Positions 29,134 through 38,161 of a stretch of DNA of 64,000 bases are shown piece by piece; positions within the stretch are counted from its first letter, which is position 1; the number at the start of each line of letters is the position of its first letter. This DNA comes from Planctomycetota bacterium (GTDB taxonomy: Bacteria > Planctomycetota > Planctomycetia > Planctomycetales > Planctomycetaceae): the NCBI GenBank assembly GCA_014584345.1, contig JACTNB010000013.1:434001-498000 (forward strand). Direction: 5' to 3'. The notes beneath the pieces were generated by a model. It made no database searches. It was not told the DNA's origin and was given only the letters and a program-made list of their open reading frames with translations. A program made the translations under genes and the position numbers.

Positions 29134-30114
29134 ATGTCGTCCTCCTCTTTGTTGCATCTTCGCAATTTCCAGATTCCATTTACGCTGACCTGCGTGGTCT
29201 GTCTGCTGACGGGGTGTGGCGGCGGTTCCGCGGGGCCGTCAGCCGAATCTTCCGGCAAGCCGACCGTGATCGCGGTCAGCTATCCACTGGCCAGCATTGC
29301 CCTGCGATTGGGAGGGGATGCCATCGAATTAAGCTACCCCGTGCCGGCCGAGGAGGATTCCGTGTTCTGGTCGCCCGGTGATGACGACGTGCTGGCCATG
29401 CAGGGGGTCGATTTACTGCTGCTGAATGGAGCAGGGCACGAGCCTTGGGAAGCGCAGGTTATCCTGTCCCCCTTGACCAAGGCGGTGACGGCTCAGGGGT
29501 TTCGCGACCAGTGGATTGAACTAGAGGATGCCGTCACGCATAAGCATGGCCCCGAAGGGGAGCACACGCATGCCGGGCTGGTCGCCACCACCTGGCTTGA
29601 TCCGTTGCAGTTCCGCGAGCAGATACAGGTGGTCCAGTTGAGTTTGGTGAAACTGTTGCCGGATCAGCGCGAGGCGATTGAAGAGCGGACCGAACAAGCC
29701 TCTCGGGAATTGCAGGCGCTACACGAGCGCTGGGAAAACATTCGCGAGTTGCTGGGAGACCAACCACTGATCGCCTCGCATCCCGTGTATCACTACCTGG
29801 CGCGGCGGTATGGCTGGAACGTGAAGAACGAACATTGGGAACCGGACGAGGATCCGACCGCGGAACAATGGCAGGCCTTCGATGAATTGCGGAAAATGCA
29901 TCCCGCAAAAATCATGATCTGGGAAGACGAGCCGACTCCCGCCACTCGCGAGCAACTCGCGGCGCGGGGAATTCAGGTGCTGGTACTGCCCACGCTCGCG
30001 AGCGGTTCACCGACGGATGAGGTCATCGGAGCGATGTCGGCCAACGCGGCCCATTTCGAAGCGGAACTGCGGAAGGGGCTGGCCGCGCGGGAAAATTCGC
30101 CCCCCAACCCATAA
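29134..30114 (+). CDS. Metal ABC transporter substrate-binding lipoprotein (ZnuA/TroA family)
   Basis: 326 residues. The signal peptide ends in a perfect lipobox, LLTGC. The mature part shows the cluster 9 fold: VIAVSYPLASIALRLGG, DDVLAMQGVDLLLLNGAGHEPW, TTWLDPLQFREQ, PLIASHPVYHYLARRYGW and a final VLVLPTLA. A His-rich loop, HKHGPEGEHTH, lies near residue 130, typical of zinc- rather than manganese-binding members. No permease or ATPase gene is adjacent, so it either works with a transporter encoded elsewhere or acts as a periplasmic metal chaperone. Start fixed by the length of the signal peptide. Confidence 0.88.
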   Translation: MSSSSLLHLRNFQIPFTLTCVVCLLTGCGGGSAGPSAESSGKPTVIAVSYPLASIALRLGGDAIELSYPVPAEEDSVFWSPGDDDVLAMQGVDLLLLNGAGHEPWEAQVILSPLTKAVTAQGFRDQWIELEDAVTHKHGPEGEHTHAGLVATTWLDPLQFREQIQVVQLSLVKLLPDQREAIEERTEQASRELQALHERWENIRELLGDQPLIASHPVYHYLARRYGWNVKNEHWEPDEDPTAEQWQAFDELRKMHPAKIMIWEDEPTPATREQLAARGIQVLVLPTLASGSPTDEVIGAMSANAAHFEAELRKGLAARENSPPNP

Positions 30115-30171
30115 CGGACGATTTCCGCTCGGGGCGAGGGATTACGGTTGCCACTCCCGCGGGGGAGTGTG

Positions 30172-31962
30172 CTACGGACTTGCCGCGGTGTTGCGCTGCC
30201 GGGCAATCCAGGCAGCAACCAGTTCTTCGAGCACATCCAGCGTGACAGCCCCGTTCCCCAGTACAACCTCGTGGAACTCGCGGATGTCGAACTGGTCTCC
30301 CAGTTCACGCTGGGCCCGGCGCCGCAACTCCTGGATTTTCAATTCGCCTATCTTGTAGGCCAACGCCTGACCTGGCCAGGAAATGTAGCGATCGACCTCA
30401 TTTTCGATATCCAGCCGCGACTTGGCCGTGTTTTCCAGAAACAGATCGATCGATTCCTGGCGGGTCCACTGCAGCGAGTGCATGCCGGGATCCACGACCA
30501 GCCGAATGGCCCGCCACATTTCGTAGGTCAACTGGCCCATGCGGGAATAGGGATCCTGGTACAATCCGAGGTCCGCCCCCAGACTTTCGCTGTACAGCCC
30601 CCAGCCTTCGATAAAGGCGGTGTAACCTCCGAAGCGGCGGAAGGCGGGCAGATCCTCCAGTTCCATCGCCAGGGCGATCTGCAGGTGATGACCGGGCACG
30701 GCCTCGTGCAGCGACAGCACTTCAATTTCATACTTGGGTCGCTGATCAGGCTTGTACAAATTGAAGAAATAACTGCCCGCCCGCGTCCCGTCGGCGGCAG
30801 GAGGGCGGTAATAGGCCGTGGTGGTATCGGGGGCAATTGCGGCGGGAATGGCTTCCACGCCGTACGGTATGCGCGGCAGCCGCTTGAATAACTTCACCAG
30901 GTGCGGATCGATTTTCTTGCAGGTGGCCTGAACGGCTTGGAAGAGTTCGTTGGGGTCTTCGTAGTAAAATTGCGGATCCGTGCGGAGATATTCGAGAAAC
31001 TCGCGAAAGGATCCCTCGAACGCAACTTCCCGCTGGATGGCTTCCATCTGTTGCCGGATCCTGGCCACCTCGCGCAGGCCGATATCGTGAATCTGGCGAG
31101 GCGTCAATTCGGTGGTGGTGAAGCGGCGGGCACGATAGGCGTAGAATTCCTGCCCACGCGGGATCTGCCAGACCCCCACTTGCGGAAAACAGGCGGGCAG
31201 GTAGACCGTCGTGAAGAAATCGTGCATACGGCGATAGGCGGGGACCACGTGTGTTTGAATCGCCGTCCGCGCGGCCCGCTGCAACCGTTCCCGGTCAGCC
31301 GCGGATATCTCCGACGGGAATGTCTGGAAAGGCTTATAGAACAGGCTCTGTGTGGGGTCCTCCACGATCTGGCGTTCGATCTGGGCGGGGAGCCGTTTCA
31401 TCACGACCTGGGTCTGAACGATTCCCCGTTCGACTCCCAGACGCATCAACTCGAGGGTCTGGTCCATGTACCGAGGAAAACTTTCGAGGCGGGCCAGCCA
31501 ATCCTCGTAATCGCGGAGTGTGGTAAACGGCAGGGAAGCGGCGATTTCATTCGCGGTTTGAATCCCGCTCCGTTGATCGAGGGGGACCAGATGCCAGCCA
31601 AACGGAAAGCCTTCGATCGGCATCCGAAGTTCTCGCTCGAATAACCGGTAATTCACCTGATCCTCGGGGGACAAGCTCGATCGCTCGATTTGTTGCAATC
31701 GGACCAGGAATTCCTGCAACTGAACCTGTTGCCGTTCCAGCGAAGCCAGGGAGACATCCGGCCAGAGTGCATTATAGCGGCGGTCCCCCAGGCTGCTCGC
31801 TTCGAGGGGATCCACCGCCAGCGTCCATTCCCAGTGATCGTCTAGCAATTGATGGAAATCCCGCGTGGCATCGCTCGAGGGAACCGATTCCCCGGCTGGC
31901 AATACACTCGGCAATACAATCAGCAGCACCAGGGAAAAGAGACAGGCAGAGCGGAACAGCAT
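30172..31962 (-). CDS. DUF885 family protein (probable exported zinc metallopeptidase)
   Basis: 596 residues. Signal peptide LFRSACLFSLVLLIVLPSVLP, then a helical DUF885 body. The zinc site is SLHEAVPGHHLQIALA (HEXXXGHH type), with the downstream FIEGWGLYSESLG giving the third ligand region. The C-terminus shows VDPGMHSLQWTRQESIDLFLENT, also conserved. Members resemble M3/M32-like carboxypeptidases; substrates are unknown. The ATG at 31962 has AAGGA eight bases upstream and makes the signal peptide start correctly. The stop lies 57 bp from that of the convergent metal-binding lipoprotein gene. Confidence 0.9.
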   Translation of the reverse strand: MLFRSACLFSLVLLIVLPSVLPAGESVPSSDATRDFHQLLDDHWEWTLAVDPLEASSLGDRRYNALWPDVSLASLERQQVQLQEFLVRLQQIERSSLSPEDQVNYRLFERELRMPIEGFPFGWHLVPLDQRSGIQTANEIAASLPFTTLRDYEDWLARLESFPRYMDQTLELMRLGVERGIVQTQVVMKRLPAQIERQIVEDPTQSLFYKPFQTFPSEISAADRERLQRAARTAIQTHVVPAYRRMHDFFTTVYLPACFPQVGVWQIPRGQEFYAYRARRFTTTELTPRQIHDIGLREVARIRQQMEAIQREVAFEGSFREFLEYLRTDPQFYYEDPNELFQAVQATCKKIDPHLVKLFKRLPRIPYGVEAIPAAIAPDTTTAYYRPPAADGTRAGSYFFNLYKPDQRPKYEIEVLSLHEAVPGHHLQIALAMELEDLPAFRRFGGYTAFIEGWGLYSESLGADLGLYQDPYSRMGQLTYEMWRAIRLVVDPGMHSLQWTRQESIDLFLENTAKSRLDIENEVDRYISWPGQALAYKIGELKIQELRRRAQRELGDQFDIREFHEVVLGNGAVTLDVLEELVAAWIARQRNTAASP

Positions 31963-32217
31963 TGCGGTTTCCTTGTGATGCGAAAGATGTCTTGGAAGCA
32001 TTCCGTCAGTGTAGGCCATGCTCCTCCCGCGCGGCAATCGTCCCCGTTCCCCGCAAGTTCTTCCCGAGACTCGACACCTCTTCCGCGACGGCCCGCCTGG
32101 AGACTGGACTGTTCCGCCCTGTATGGACGCAGTATATTGCCCTCGTAGAAAACAGCCATTACCAGGGAGGCAGCGCCCCTGGTACACACAACAGGTGGTC
32201 CTTTCAGGAGCTAAATC

Positions 32218-32604
32218 ATGCTCAAGGAATTTCGGAACTTCATTGCCCGCGGCAACGTGATGGACTTAGCGGTGGCGGTGATCATTGGCGGAGCGTTTTC
32301 CTCCATCGTCGCCTCGCTGGTCAAGGACATCGTTACGCCAGGACTACTGAACCCTGCGATGCAGGCGGCCCAGGTAGAAAAACTGGAAGGTCTGGCCTGG
32401 AACGGGATTGCCTATGGTAACTTCCTGGCTGCGGTATTGAACTTTCTGGTGATTTCGATCGTGATTTTTCTGCTGGTCCGCTCGATCAATAAAATTCAGG
32501 CACACTTTGCCGATAACCAGACGGAAACACCGCCCCCCGCAGCGCCTCCCGCGGAGGTTGTCCTGCTGACGGAAATTCGCGATCTGCTGAAAAGCAAAGC
32601 CTGA
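32218..32604 (+). CDS. mscL: Large-conductance mechanosensitive channel MscL
   Basis: 128 residues. Pentameric inner-membrane pressure valve. The N-terminal amphipathic helix and TM1 are canonical: LKEFRNFIARGNVMDLAVAV, then IIGGAFSSIVASLVKDIVTP. TM2 is NFLAAVLNFLVISIVIFLLV, followed by a Pro-rich linker (TPPPAAPPAE) and the conserved C-terminal bundle LLTEIRDLL. AGGAG lies 8 bases before the ATG. Single gene between the divergent DUF885 gene and the nucleotide-sugar cluster. Confidence 0.97.
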   Translation: MLKEFRNFIARGNVMDLAVAVIIGGAFSSIVASLVKDIVTPGLLNPAMQAAQVEKLEGLAWNGIAYGNFLAAVLNFLVISIVIFLLVRSINKIQAHFADNQTETPPPAAPPAEVVLLTEIRDLLKSKA

Positions 32605-32662
32605 AGCACTGTCTGCAGAGTGATAACGCCTGCTGCGATTACGCCGGATGCGGTCCTCGGAA

Positions 32663-33541
32663 CTATCCAGTGTACTTGAGGAGATCGAGCAGATAGCGGC
32701 CGTAGTCTCCGCCAGCCATCGGTTCGGCGAGCCGAGCCAGTTCGTCGTTGTCGATGTATCCGAGTCGCCAGGCGATTTCCTCGGGGCAATTGATTTTCAG
32801 CCCCTGGCGTTCCTCGATCACGCTGACATAATCGGAGGCTTCGAGAAGCGAGCGATGCGTGCCCGTGTCGAGCCATGCCGTCCCCCGCCCCAGCACTTCG
32901 ACATGCAATCGCCCCTCTTCGAGATAGAGCCGATTCAGGTCGGTAATTTCCAGTTCGCCCCGAGGCGAGGGAAGGAGTCGAGCGGCCATTTCCACCACGT
33001 GTTCGTCGTAGAAGTACAGCCCGGTGACGGCGAGTCTGGACTTGGGTTCGGCCGGCTTTTCCTCGATATCAATGGCGTATCCGTCCTCGTCCAGCACGAC
33101 GACACCATAGCGCTGCGGATCCTTGACATGATAGGCAAAGACCGTGGCTCCGTCAGAGGCGAGGTTCACCCGTTGCAGGGTCTGGCTGAGCTGATGCCCG
33201 TAAAAGATATTGTCCCCCAGGATGAGGCAACTCGGTTTGCGCCCGACAAACTCGGCCCCGATGAGAAAGGCCTGGGCCAGTCCCTCGGGCCGGGCTTGTT
33301 CCGCGTAGGAAAAACTCAGCCCCCATTGCGACCCGTCCTGCAACAACCGCTGGAACAAGGGGAGATCGTGCGGCGTGGAGATGATCAGGATTTCCCGGAT
33401 TCCGGCCAGCATCAGCGTGGAAAGGGGGTAGTAGATCATCGGCTTGTCGTACACGGGGAGTAACTGCTTGCTGATCGGCAAGGTCGCCGGATAGAGCCGC
33501 GTCCCCGAGCCACCCGCCAGAATGATTCCACGTCGAGACAT
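32663..33541 (-). CDS. rmlA: Glucose-1-phosphate thymidylyltransferase RmlA
   Basis: 292 residues. Couples glucose-1-phosphate to dTTP to give dTDP-glucose, the first step toward dTDP-rhamnose. The nucleotide-binding signature [16 protein letters not shown] and [20 protein letters not shown] open the protein; [30 protein letters not shown] and [10 protein letters not shown] follow in the family order. The length equals bacterial RmlA. RmlB, C and D are not in the window. It is the last gene of a minus-strand set with three nucleotide-sugar short-chain dehydrogenases, separated from the next by 139 bp, so linkage is likely but not proved. Confidence 0.96.
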   Translation of the reverse strand: MSRRGIILAGGSGTRLYPATLPISKQLLPVYDKPMIYYPLSTLMLAGIREILIISTPHDLPLFQRLLQDGSQWGLSFSYAEQARPEGLAQAFLIGAEFVGRKPSCLILGDNIFYGHQLSQTLQRVNLASDGATVFAYHVKDPQRYGVVVLDEDGYAIDIEEKPAEPKSRLAVTGLYFYDEHVVEMAARLLPSPRGELEITDLNRLYLEEGRLHVEVLGRGTAWLDTGTHRSLLEASDYVSVIEERQGLKINCPEEIAWRLGYIDNDELARLAEPMAGGDYGRYLLDLLKYTG

Positions 33542-33680
33542 TGCATCCATCCTGAAACAAAAGCAGAGAACCGCGAGAGCCGACCCTGCCAGCTCAACGG
33601 GACACGAACCTGTTTTCGTCTCGCCATACGTACCAGGGAGGGAACCCTTCACTTACCACATGCCCCCTCCCTTCGCGTGG

Positions 33681-34691
33681 TTATACCTTGTAGAACTCCC
33701 GGTACCAGTTGACGAAGTTTTCGATCCCCTGTTCGATGGGAGTGTTGGGCGAGAACCCGACATCGCGAATCAGGTCGTCCACGTCGGCATAGGTGGCGGG
33801 CACATCGCCCGGTTGAATGGGCATGAGGTTCTTTTCCGCCGTCATGCCGAGGCATTTTTCCAGCGTTTCGATCATGTACATCAATTCGACCGGCTCGTTA
33901 TTGCCGATGTTGTACAGCTTGTAGGGCGCGGAACTGGAACCGGGGTCGGCTTCGTCTCCCGACCAGTCGGGATTGGCGCGGGGAACGTTGTCGGAAACGC
34001 GTATCACCCCTTCGACGATATCATCGACATAGGTGAAGTCGCGGCGCATCTTGCCAAAGTTGAAGACATCGATGGGCCGCCGTTCGAGGATCGCCTTGGT
34101 AAACAGAAACAATGCCATGTCGGGGCGACCCCAGGGGCCATACACGGTAAAGAATCTCAGCCCCGTGGTGGGCAATCCATAAAGATGGCTATAGGTATGG
34201 GCCATCAGCTCGTTCGCCTTCTTCGAAGCGGCATACAGGCTGACGGGGTGATCGACACTGTGGTGTATCGAGAAGGGCATTGTCTTGTTGGAACCATACA
34301 CCGAACTCGAAGAGGCATAAACCAGGTGGGAGGTGTTGTTATGCCGGCAGGCTTCCAGGATATTCACAAAGCCGACCAGATTGCTTTCCACGTAGGCATG
34401 CGGATTGGTCAGGGAGTAACGCACCCCGGCCTGGGCGGCCAGGTTCACCACCACTTCCGGCTGTTCCCTTCGGAACAGTTCGTACAAACCATCGCGGTCG
34501 GTCAGGTCCAGCTTGTGAAACGAAAAGCCCGGTCGCCCGGTCAGCAGGTCGAGTCGCGCCTGCTTCAACGTGGGGTCGTAATAGTCATTGAGGTTATCGA
34601 TACCGATGACTTGATCGCCCCGTTCCAACAGCTTGCAGCTCAGGTGAAAACCGATAAATCCGGCCGAGCCGGTGACCAGATATTTTTTCAT
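33681..34691 (-). CDS. UDP-glucuronate 4-epimerase (extended SDR)
   Basis: 336 residues. Interconverts UDP-glucuronate and UDP-galacturonate. Rossmann motif [11 protein letters not shown], the catalytic triad region [11 protein letters not shown] with YAASKKANE, and the substrate-loop words [17 protein letters not shown] and [19 protein letters not shown] identify the LpsL/CapI-type UDP-GlcA 4-epimerases. The start overlaps the end of the decarboxylase gene by four bases (ATGA), so the two are translationally coupled and share the substrate UDP-glucuronate. Confidence 0.93.
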   Translation of the reverse strand: MKKYLVTGSAGFIGFHLSCKLLERGDQVIGIDNLNDYYDPTLKQARLDLLTGRPGFSFHKLDLTDRDGLYELFRREQPEVVVNLAAQAGVRYSLTNPHAYVESNLVGFVNILEACRHNNTSHLVYASSSSVYGSNKTMPFSIHHSVDHPVSLYAASKKANELMAHTYSHLYGLPTTGLRFFTVYGPWGRPDMALFLFTKAILERRPIDVFNFGKMRRDFTYVDDIVEGVIRVSDNVPRANPDWSGDEADPGSSSAPYKLYNIGNNEPVELMYMIETLEKCLGMTAEKNLMPIQPGDVPATYADVDDLIRDVGFSPNTPIEQGIENFVNWYREFYKV

Positions 34692-35638
34692 GACTCTTCC
34701 TTTTGCATCCGTTCGCGGTAGTAGTTGATGGTTTTGGTCAAGCCGGCATGTAGATCGGTTACCGGTTGCCAGCCGAGTAACTGCCGGGCTTTGGTGATGT
34801 CGGGACAGCGTTGGCGGGGGTCGTCCTGCGGGAGCGGTTCATACGTGGTGCCACACGTGGCCCCGACAATCTCCAGCACCGCTTCCGCCAGTTGTTTCAT
34901 GGAATATTCCCCGGGGTTGCCCAGGTTGACCGGCCCGATTGTCTGCTCCTGGTTCATCATGCGGAGCAGCCCCTCGATCAAATCGTCCACGTAGCAGAAG
35001 GAGCGGGTTTGCAGTCCGTTGCCGTACAGCGTCAATGGGCGATTGTGCAGCGCCTGCATGATGAAATTGGAAACGACCCGTCCATCATCGGGGTGCATCC
35101 GGGGACCATAGGTGTTGAAAATCCGCACGATCCGCACTTGCAGCTTGTGAGCGATGTGATAATTGATGCACAGCGATTCGGCGACCCGTTTCCCTTCGTC
35201 ATAACAACTCCGTGGACCCATCGGGTTCACATTCCCCCAGTATTCCTCGGTTTGGGGATGAATTTCGGGATCGCCGTAGACTTCGGAGGTCGAGGTATGC
35301 AGTACCCGGGCTCCGCAGCGTTTGGCAATGCCCAGCACATTCACCATGCCGACCGTCGAAGTTTTGATGGTTTTGATTGGATTGTGCTGGTAAGCCTTGG
35401 GGGATGCGGGACAAGCCAGGTTGTAAATCTGATCGGCTTCGATGAACAGAGGCCTTACGATGTCGTGACGAATCAGCTCAAACCGCGGATGGCCGATAAG
35501 ATGGCTGATGTTCTGCTTCGATCCGGAAAAGAAATTATCGACGCAGATAACATCCTCTCCCATGTCGATCAACCGGTCGCACAGGTGACTCCCCAGAAAG
35601 CCGGCGCCTCCGGTAACCAGTATCGTTTTGCGTGACAT
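34688..35638 (-). CDS. UDP-glucuronate decarboxylase (UDP-xylose synthase)
   Basis: 316 residues. Converts UDP-glucuronate to UDP-xylose. The N-terminus is [18 protein letters not shown]; catalytic residues are in [16 protein letters not shown] and [11 protein letters not shown]. The words NIACPASP-like ([13 protein letters not shown]) and [21 protein letters not shown] are diagnostic of UXS. It is coupled by a 4-bp overlap to the UDP-GlcA 4-epimerase downstream. Both draw on UDP-glucuronate, so the cluster feeds xylose and galacturonate into a cell-surface polysaccharide. UDP-glucose dehydrogenase is not in the window. Confidence 0.95.
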   Translation of the reverse strand: MSRKTILVTGGAGFLGSHLCDRLIDMGEDVICVDNFFSGSKQNISHLIGHPRFELIRHDIVRPLFIEADQIYNLACPASPKAYQHNPIKTIKTSTVGMVNVLGIAKRCGARVLHTSTSEVYGDPEIHPQTEEYWGNVNPMGPRSCYDEGKRVAESLCINYHIAHKLQVRIVRIFNTYGPRMHPDDGRVVSNFIMQALHNRPLTLYGNGLQTRSFCYVDDLIEGLLRMMNQEQTIGPVNLGNPGEYSMKQLAEAVLEIVGATCGTTYEPLPQDDPRQRCPDITKARQLLGWQPVTDLHAGLTKTINYYRERMQKEES

Positions 35639-35710
35639 GCGTGTTGATTCCAGGATTCAGATTTGCAAGAAAGTCCGATGATGTGCCACCCGCGCGGACG
35701 GGGCTGGCTG

Positions 35711-36670
35711 TCATGCCTTGTGGGCAAACCAGTCGACCGTTCGCCTCAAGCCGGCCTCGATCGTCCAGGTCGGCTTCCAGTCCCAGGTGCGGTTCAGCAG
35801 GCTCGCATCGACCAGGTTCGATCGCAAATCGCCTGGGCGTGCCGGCCCATGGGAAGACTCGGGGACAATAGCCGTTACCCCCTGTTCCTGCAATGTCTGC
35901 TGCATGAAACGTCGCAGCAAATCGGCGAGTTCATTCACGTCCAACCCCAGCCCTGTCCCTACGTTGAATGCGACATGCGGAGCCGGCAACGATTCCGTCA
36001 GGGCCAGCAGATTGGCTCGCGCTACGTCCGTCACGTACACATAATCACGCAGATACCTGCCGTCGCCGTTGATCACGGTTGGTTCGCCTCGCCGCATCCG
36101 CTGGCAAAAAATGGCCACTACCCCCGCCTCCCCATGCGGATTTTGTCGCGGACCATACACATTCGAATAACGCAGCGCCACGGTTTCAAGCCCATGTTCC
36201 CGCGTGAAAAATCGCAAATACTGTTCTCCCGCCCATTTGGATATGCCGTAGGGCGATATCGGGTTGGCAGGATGTGTTTCGTCCGCCGGCTCCGAGACAT
36301 CGCCGTACAACACGCCTCCCGAGGAAGCAAACACAAACCGCCGCACCCCCGTCGACTGCGCCAGTTCCAGAGTATTGAGTAAACCCAGCAGGTTTACCTC
36401 GGCATCGTAACTGGGCTGCTGCACGGAGCGTCCGACCGACATCTGGGCCGCCTGATGACAGACCAGTTCGGGCTGCTCGCTAGCAAACACCCGGGCTAGA
36501 GCTGGCCGATCTCGTATATCCACCGTATGCACGGGAACTTCGGCAGCAAGATTGCCAGGGTCTCCCGTGCTGAAGTTATCCACCACCACCGGCGCGTGCC
36601 CGGCTTCGATCAGGAAATCCACGATGTGACTTCCGATAAAACCTGCTCCGCCCGTCACCAACACCTTCAT
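35711..36670 (-). CDS. NAD-dependent sugar epimerase, UDP-glucose 4-epimerase-like
   Basis: 319 residues of an extended SDR. The coenzyme motif is VTGGAGFIGSHIVDFL; the active site is FASSGGVLYGD with YGISKWAGEQYL. The region RYSNVYGPRQNPHGEAGVVAIF and YLRDYVYVTDVARANLLAL are typical of archaeal/bacterial GalE-like UDP-glucose 4-epimerases. Exact specificity (Glc/Gal or GlcNAc/GalNAc) cannot be read from the sequence. The ATG at 36670 gives the family start [13 protein letters not shown]. It is the most upstream gene of the minus-strand nucleotide-sugar set, 72 bp from the decarboxylase gene. Confidence 0.92.
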   Translation of the reverse strand: MKVLVTGGAGFIGSHIVDFLIEAGHAPVVVDNFSTGDPGNLAAEVPVHTVDIRDRPALARVFASEQPELVCHQAAQMSVGRSVQQPSYDAEVNLLGLLNTLELAQSTGVRRFVFASSGGVLYGDVSEPADETHPANPISPYGISKWAGEQYLRFFTREHGLETVALRYSNVYGPRQNPHGEAGVVAIFCQRMRRGEPTVINGDGRYLRDYVYVTDVARANLLALTESLPAPHVAFNVGTGLGLDVNELADLLRRFMQQTLQEQGVTAIVPESSHGPARPGDLRSNLVDASLLNRTWDWKPTWTIEAGLRRTVDWFAHKA

Positions 36671-37200
36671 ATTATGTCCCTGTACCGCATTGCAGGCTGT
36701 GTATTTCTCGTAAGGTACGCTGAGCATACCATGTAGGAAGCGTTGCTTATCTATCCCATGCACAACGCTCGTGCGCTGTTTCCCTTGTATTCAAATCATT
36801 CGCAACCGCAACGTGAGCGAAAGCCGAAGCTGGCAGTCCACAGGGGGATTCCTGCTTACGTCCGGTGTCTCATCACCGAGGAACCAGAAATTTCCCGCGG
36901 GCATGGCTTCCCCACTGCCTGTAGCAGTGGAATTTAGACCGGTTACGAAAGGAAGGAAACCCCAGTTTGGCAGCTCCCCGCGTCGCGATTCCTCCGCGGA
37001 ACGCAAAACCTGCCGTGAAACCGGGGAAAATAGGGCAACTTATCCTCCTGGATAAACCGTGTGGCCACGGAGAGCGTTTCAAGAGATAGCGGTCGCATAG
37101 GGGTTCTTTGATTCGATGGACTTTCTGCTCGATCTGGACGATGTATCAAGAATCCGACCGTGCTACTGGCTTGCTTCATGACGAACAGAGGGGGAGACTT
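36671..37200. other. Divergent intergenic region
   Basis: About 530 bp between the epimerase and the CE4 protein. Short open frames on both strands show no family resemblance. The part from 37141 could encode an N-terminal extension of the CE4 protein. No clear promoter or repeat was recognised. Confidence 0.4.
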
Positions 37201-37878
37201 GTGCGTGCATTTTTAGGAACACACCTGATCCGTTCCGCTGCCCGTTTTTTACCAAATTGCCATATTCGTCACCGCTTGCCGTCCAATTCACGTGTCGCGG
37301 CGTTAACGTTCGAAGATGGTCCACATCCAGACAGTACCAGCGAATTGTTGTCCTTGTTGAAGGAATGGAAACTCCCTGCCACATTCTTTCTTGTGGGTGA
37401 ACAGGCGGCCCGGTATCCCCAGCTTGTGGCGGAAATCGTGCGGTGTGGGCATGCCGTGGGAAACCATACCTATCACCACGCGGATACCTGGAGGCTTACC
37501 ATGCGCGAAGCCATTCGGGAAATTCGCGACTGCTCCCGCGTGCTGGATGCCGTGACCGGAAAACTCCCAACCTGGTGGCGACCTCCCTATGGGCACGTCA
37601 CGAACCGGCTGGTCGACTGGTGTCAGCGTCAGGGATTGCAAACCGCGTTGTGGGATGTAATGGCCGCGGACGGTTCGTCCCATGGCAGCATCCGGGCAGT
37701 CGAAAAATCGCTGGAACGTCAAATCCGGCCGGGTTCGATCATCTCTCTGAAGGACGATCCCCGTACGATCGCGCGCACGGCGACTGCCTTGAGGAATTCC
37801 CTCCCTCGCCTGCTTGAGCATGGCTGGCGTTTCGAATGCCTGGAAGCAGAACGCGACGCACGATGCCCCCGAGGTTGA
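37201..37878 (+). CDS. Polysaccharide-deacetylase-like (CE4/NodB) protein with altered active site
   Basis: 225 residues with a NodB-type fold. Motif 1 reads TFEDGP instead of TFDDGP, so the catalytic-base Asp is Glu. Motif 2, HAVGNHTYHH, keeps the two metal-binding His. Motif 3 is RPPYG, intact. The final motif, usually IXLXHD, reads SIISLKDDP, so the conserved His is lost. It may be weakly active, altered or non-catalytic. GTG at 37201 is preferred because GGGGGAG lies just upstream; ATG at 37141 would add 20 residues. No signal peptide is evident, suggesting a cytoplasmic location unless the start is further upstream. Confidence 0.82.
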   Translation: MRAFLGTHLIRSAARFLPNCHIRHRLPSNSRVAALTFEDGPHPDSTSELLSLLKEWKLPATFFLVGEQAARYPQLVAEIVRCGHAVGNHTYHHADTWRLTMREAIREIRDCSRVLDAVTGKLPTWWRPPYGHVTNRLVDWCQRQGLQTALWDVMAADGSSHGSIRAVEKSLERQIRPGSIISLKDDPRTIARTATALRNSLPRLLEHGWRFECLEAERDARCPRG

Positions 37879-37899
37879 TCTCCCCAAAGACGAGACGTC

Positions 37900-37957
37900 C
37901 GGTGCCAGTGGCGCCCGGTACCATGCTCTCATGCCGAAGGTGGGGGAGCATGCCGAT
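37900..37957. repeat. Dispersed palindromic repeat, CATGCTC...GAGCATG family (copy 2)
   Basis: GGTGCCAGTGGCGCCCGGTA and CCATGCTCTCATGCCGAAGG are followed by a TGGGGGAGCATG arm. CATGCTC and GAGCATG can pair over about 16 bases. The element closely matches 9691-9740 and begins 21 bp after a stop codon. Confidence 0.6.
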
Positions 37958-38161
37958 CGACGTGAGCGGCTCTGTGCCCGTCGATGTGCGCATTAACTGG
38001 GGACTATGTGACTAAGCCGCCCTCGCCGGGAGATTGCCCTGAAGCGGGAGTGAAGTCTCTTGGGTGATGTGATACATTGCAGAGACGGCAAACCGTGTCT
38101 GAAATTCTTTATCGTGTAGAATTCTTCCCCGTGGATTCTCTTGCAGTGGAACACCCGCGCC

